Of a DNA stretch of 8,463 bases, positions 6,856 through 8,463 are shown in pieces (the stretch's first letter is position 1; every line of letters starts with the position of its first letter). The translations under genes were made by a program, and so were the position numbers. Source of the DNA: Pseudomonadota bacterium. Lineage in GTDB: Bacteria > Pseudomonadota > Alphaproteobacteria > Sphingomonadales > Sphingomonadaceae. The notes under the pieces are model-generated. The model was given only the letters and a program-made list of their open reading frames with translations. It ran no database searches and had not been told where the DNA came from. The stretch lies in assembly GCA_963205285.1 (NCBI GenBank), contig CAUJJQ010000130.1, positions 1 to 8,463 on the forward strand, read 5' to 3'.

Positions 6856-7107
6856 CTATTTTTTGCTTTTGCGCTCCTGCGGCGTCGCATCCGTCGCGGC
6901 GCGGGCGCTGAGCGCGGCTTCCAGTGCGGCTACCCGTTCGGCGAGCACGTCAAATTCTTCGCGGCTGACAAAATCAACGCCGCCCATAAATTCGCGTGCC
7001 CGTTCCTTGGCACCTTCCTGCACCTCCCGCGCCATGCCGGCAAAGGTGCCCGCAGCGCCGTTCAGCACTTTGGCCATATCTTCAAAGATTTTCTTCTGCG
7101 ATTGCAT
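6856..7107 (-). CDS. ubiK: UbiK-family accessory factor (BMFP domain protein)
   Basis: An 83-residue helical protein. UbiK (YqiC) in enterobacteria assists the soluble ubiquinone-synthesis complex through UbiJ and binds membranes. The sequence shows the family pattern: MQSQKKIFEDMAKVLNGAAG at the start, then an amphipathic helix with FAGMAREVQEGAKERAREF (22-40), the conserved DFVSREEFDVL (45-55) and a short coiled coil (about 49-68), ending in a lysine-rich tail ERKSKK. The start ATG 7107 is preceded by GGGAGG (7118-7113) five bases away, a strong ribosome site. It follows tspO by 18 bases and precedes the YbjN gene by 52. The family assignment is good, while a ubiquinone role in this lineage is carried over from enterobacteria and unproven; no other ubi gene is in the window. 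Confidence 0.82.
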   Translation of the reverse strand: MQSQKKIFEDMAKVLNGAAGTFAGMAREVQEGAKERAREFMGGVDFVSREEFDVLAERVAALEAALSARAATDATPQERKSKK

Positions 7108-7112
7108 GGGTG

Positions 7113-7118
7113 CCTCCC
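7113..7118 (-). promoter_or_regulatory. Ribosome binding site of ubiK
   Basis: GGGAGG on the minus strand, five bases before ATG 7107. It is one of the two clearest Shine-Dalgarno sequences in the window and fixes the ubiK start. Confidence 0.75.
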
Positions 7119-7125
7119 GAAAAAA

Positions 7126-7683
7126 TTAGCGGCTGATGATGCTGATATTGGTGCTGGCTGCCGGAACGACAAGGTTTTCGGCATTCGGATTTTGCGCATC
7201 GAGTTGGAAAAATGCCAGCGTGATGAACGTCAACCATGCTGCTACAACCAAAAGCAGCAGCGCCGCGATGGGGCGAATGCGCCACGCCGATATGGTGCCG
7301 AGCAGGGCGAGAAGCGCTGCCCCAGCAACGAGCCAGCAGCCGAGCGTCAATAATTGCATACCAAAGACTATCGGGTGCCAGGCTAGGAGCAAAGCTGCGG
7401 TGAGGAGAATTAGGGTCACGGCGACGCCGCGTCCGCTCGCCCCGCGCGCAGAGATGAGGAGGGCGAGCGCCACCGCCAGCGCCGCATAGCAAAGCATCCA
7501 GCCCCAGCCGAGGAGGTGAAGGTCGGGCCGTGGGGCTTGCAGTGCCCCAAACCAGCGCTGTGCATGCGCGTTGACCGCCAGCCGCATCGACAGCGCACCC
7601 AGCCCCAGCACCGCCGGAACAGTCAGCAATAACCAGCGCAACAGCGCCATTCGCAACTGCTCGCCCGACGCGATTTCCTGCAT
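7126..7683 (-). CDS. TspO/MBR family membrane protein (tryptophan-rich sensory protein)
   Basis: A 185-residue integral membrane protein with five hydrophobic segments at about 12-33, 57-79, 85-108, 110-131 and 136-160, the TspO/MBR fold. TspO proteins bind porphyrins and related ligands; in Rhodobacter TspO modulates tetrapyrrole and photosynthesis gene expression. Matching landmarks are RWFGALQAPRP (43-53) before segment 2, GWGWMLCYAALAV (59-71), AWHPIVFGMQ (101-110, the WSPLFFG region) and AAWLTFITLAFFQL (148-161). Tryptophans W44, W60, W62, W102 and W150 fall at plausible family positions. The match is moderate in detail, so a divergent member is possible. ATG 7683 is chosen over the adjoining TTG 7686 because AGGAGG lies seven bases upstream and the ATG overlaps the tlyA stop (TGATG). 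A polar tail of about 25 residues follows the last helix. Confidence 0.8.
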   Translation of the reverse strand: MQEIASGEQLRMALLRWLLLTVPAVLGLGALSMRLAVNAHAQRWFGALQAPRPDLHLLGWGWMLCYAALAVALALLISARGASGRGVAVTLILLTAALLLAWHPIVFGMQLLTLGCWLVAGAALLALLGTISAWRIRPIAALLLLVVAAWLTFITLAFFQLDAQNPNAENLVVPAASTNISIISR

Positions 7684-8456
7684 CAATCCGCCTCCTGCAC
7701 CAATTCGGCATCATTTGGCGCATCGCCCAGCGTCGCGGCAAGCAGAAACTCGACATTCCCCTCCGGCCCCGTGATCGGGCTGGTGATGATCGGCAGGGTT
7801 TGCCAACCTTGATCTTGCAGAAATTGGGCGGCATCGGCGCACACCCGCGCATGGATGGCGCTGTCGCGCACCACCCCCTTTTTGCCGATTTCCGTCCGCT
7901 GGGCTTCAAATTGCGGTTTGACCAGCGCAATCAGCCGCGCACCCGGCGCGGCAAAGCCCATCGGCACCGGCAGCACTTTAGCCAGCGCGATAAAGCTGGC
8001 GTCACAGACAATGAGGGTGACGGGTTCCGGGATATGCGCTGTCGTCAGCGTGCGAGCGCTGGTCTGTTCATGGACGATAACGCGCGGGTCGTTGCGCAAT
8101 TTCCACGCGAGCTGGTTTGTGCCCGAATCCACCGCATAGACGCGCGCCGTCCCCCGGTGCAGCAGCACGTCAGTAAAGCCGCCGGTCGAGGAACCGACGT
8201 CGATCGCCACCGCGCCCGTCACATCCCAGCCGAGCGCGCCCAGCGCATGATCGAGCTTTATCCCGCCGCGCGAAACCCATGGGTGGTCGCGCCCCTTGGC
8301 ATGGATGGGGGCATCGGCTGCCACCATCTGTCCCGGCTTGTCGATGCGCTGGGTGGCGAGATATATCTGCCCGGCGAGAATTAGCGCCTGCGCGCGGGTA
8401 CGGCTTTCGGCGAGGCCCAATTCCACCACCCGCTGGTCAGCGCGCATTTTGGCCAT
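7683..8456 (-). CDS. tlyA: TlyA-family rRNA 2'-O-methyltransferase (hemolysin A family)
   Basis: A 257-residue protein with an N-terminal S4 RNA-binding domain (about 4-50, with RADQRVVELGLAESRTRAQ) joined to an S-adenosylmethionine-dependent FtsJ-like methyltransferase. In Mycobacterium TlyA methylates 2'-OH groups of 16S and 23S rRNA (sensitivity to capreomycin); the older name hemolysin comes from haemolytic phenotypes. Motifs: WVSRGGIKL (60-68), SAM-binding AIDVGSSTGGFT (84-95), CDASFI (151-156), ALVKPQFE (177-184), KKGVVRD (192-198) and GPEGNVEFLL (230-239). K67, D152, K180 and E236 fall where the K-D-K-E catalytic tetrad recalled for the mycobacterial enzyme would be. ATG 8456 is chosen since MAKxRADQ is the common family start; a GTG at 8459 is adjacent and the frame is open to the window edge, so a longer start cannot be fully excluded. 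Its stop overlaps the tspO start. Confidence 0.93.
   Translation of the reverse strand: MAKMRADQRVVELGLAESRTRAQALILAGQIYLATQRIDKPGQMVAADAPIHAKGRDHPWVSRGGIKLDHALGALGWDVTGAVAIDVGSSTGGFTDVLLHRGTARVYAVDSGTNQLAWKLRNDPRVIVHEQTSARTLTTAHIPEPVTLIVCDASFIALAKVLPVPMGFAAPGARLIALVKPQFEAQRTEIGKKGVVRDSAIHARVCADAAQFLQDQGWQTLPIITSPITGPEGNVEFLLAATLGDAPNDAELVQEAD
7691..7696 (-). promoter_or_regulatory. Ribosome binding site of tspO
   Basis: AGGAGG on the minus strand, inside the last codons of tlyA and seven bases before ATG 7683. It decides between the TTG and ATG starts and shows that tspO can be initiated independently even though it overlaps tlyA. Confidence 0.8.
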
Positions 8457-8463
8457 CACCGCG

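Noticed and set aside
6841..6862. AGCC-CC-GGCT palindrome next to T runs after ubiK, considered as a terminator.
   Set aside because: The stem is four base pairs with a two-base centre, too small to form a stable hairpin; it probably does not end the operon.
6804..6890. Upstream extension of the YbjN gene by 29 residues.
   Set aside because: It would overlap ubiK, is arginine-rich and unlike the family, and two adjacent ATGs at 6803 and 6800 suit the family length.
1..8463. Search for CRISPR arrays, insertion sequences, phage genes, toxin-antitoxin pairs, retrons or other defence modules.
   Set aside because: No spaced direct repeats, transposase or integrase motifs, reverse-transcriptase motif or paired small genes were seen; every gene fits a known housekeeping or SOS family.

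Overview
The window is an ordinary chromosomal stretch of an alphaproteobacterium, most likely a sphingomonad. This rests on the protein sequences as I recognise them: an ImuB/DnaE2 mutasome pair, a fold-type IV branched-chain aminotransferase of the sphingomonad kind, and the tight series tlyA, tspO, ubiK, ybjN, proC. The composition is moderately GC-rich. The genus cannot be fixed by eye. Nine protein genes (one cut by the left edge) and one tRNA gene fill almost all of the sequence. No gap exceeds 100 bases, apart from the roughly 180-base interval between dnaE2 and ilvE, which holds the tRNA.

Left region (1-3567, plus strand): the last 94 codons of imuB overlap the start of dnaE2 by an ATGA junction. 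Together they form the downstream part of the SOS-type imuA-imuB-dnaE2 translesion-synthesis cassette; imuA and any LexA-controlled promoter lie outside the window.

Middle region (3568-5485): a tRNA-Gln(UUG) gene on the minus strand lies between dnaE2 and ilvE. Then comes ilvE (minus), and a MarR-family regulator gene (plus) diverges from it across a 96-base gap that probably holds both promoters. The marR stop codon interlocks with the proC stop codon.

Right region (5482-8459, minus strand): five genes read from right to left as one apparent operon, tlyA (rRNA 2'-O-methyltransferase/hemolysin family), tspO/MBR membrane protein, ubiK-like small coiled-coil protein, a YbjN-domain protein, and proC (pyrroline-5-carboxylate reductase). 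The tlyA/tspO and ybjN/proC junctions overlap (TGATG and ATGA), and the other gaps are 18 and 52 bases.

Functionally the window combines damage-tolerant DNA synthesis, amino-acid metabolism (branched-chain transamination, last step of proline synthesis), RNA modification and membrane/quinone-related functions. I found no CRISPR array, transposase, integrase, toxin-antitoxin pair, phage gene or evident new system. The points worth a second look are the catalytically eroded PHP domain of DnaE2, the ilvE/marR divergent region, the interlocked stop codons, and the coupling of poorly understood genes (tspO, ubiK, ybjN) to tlyA and proC.
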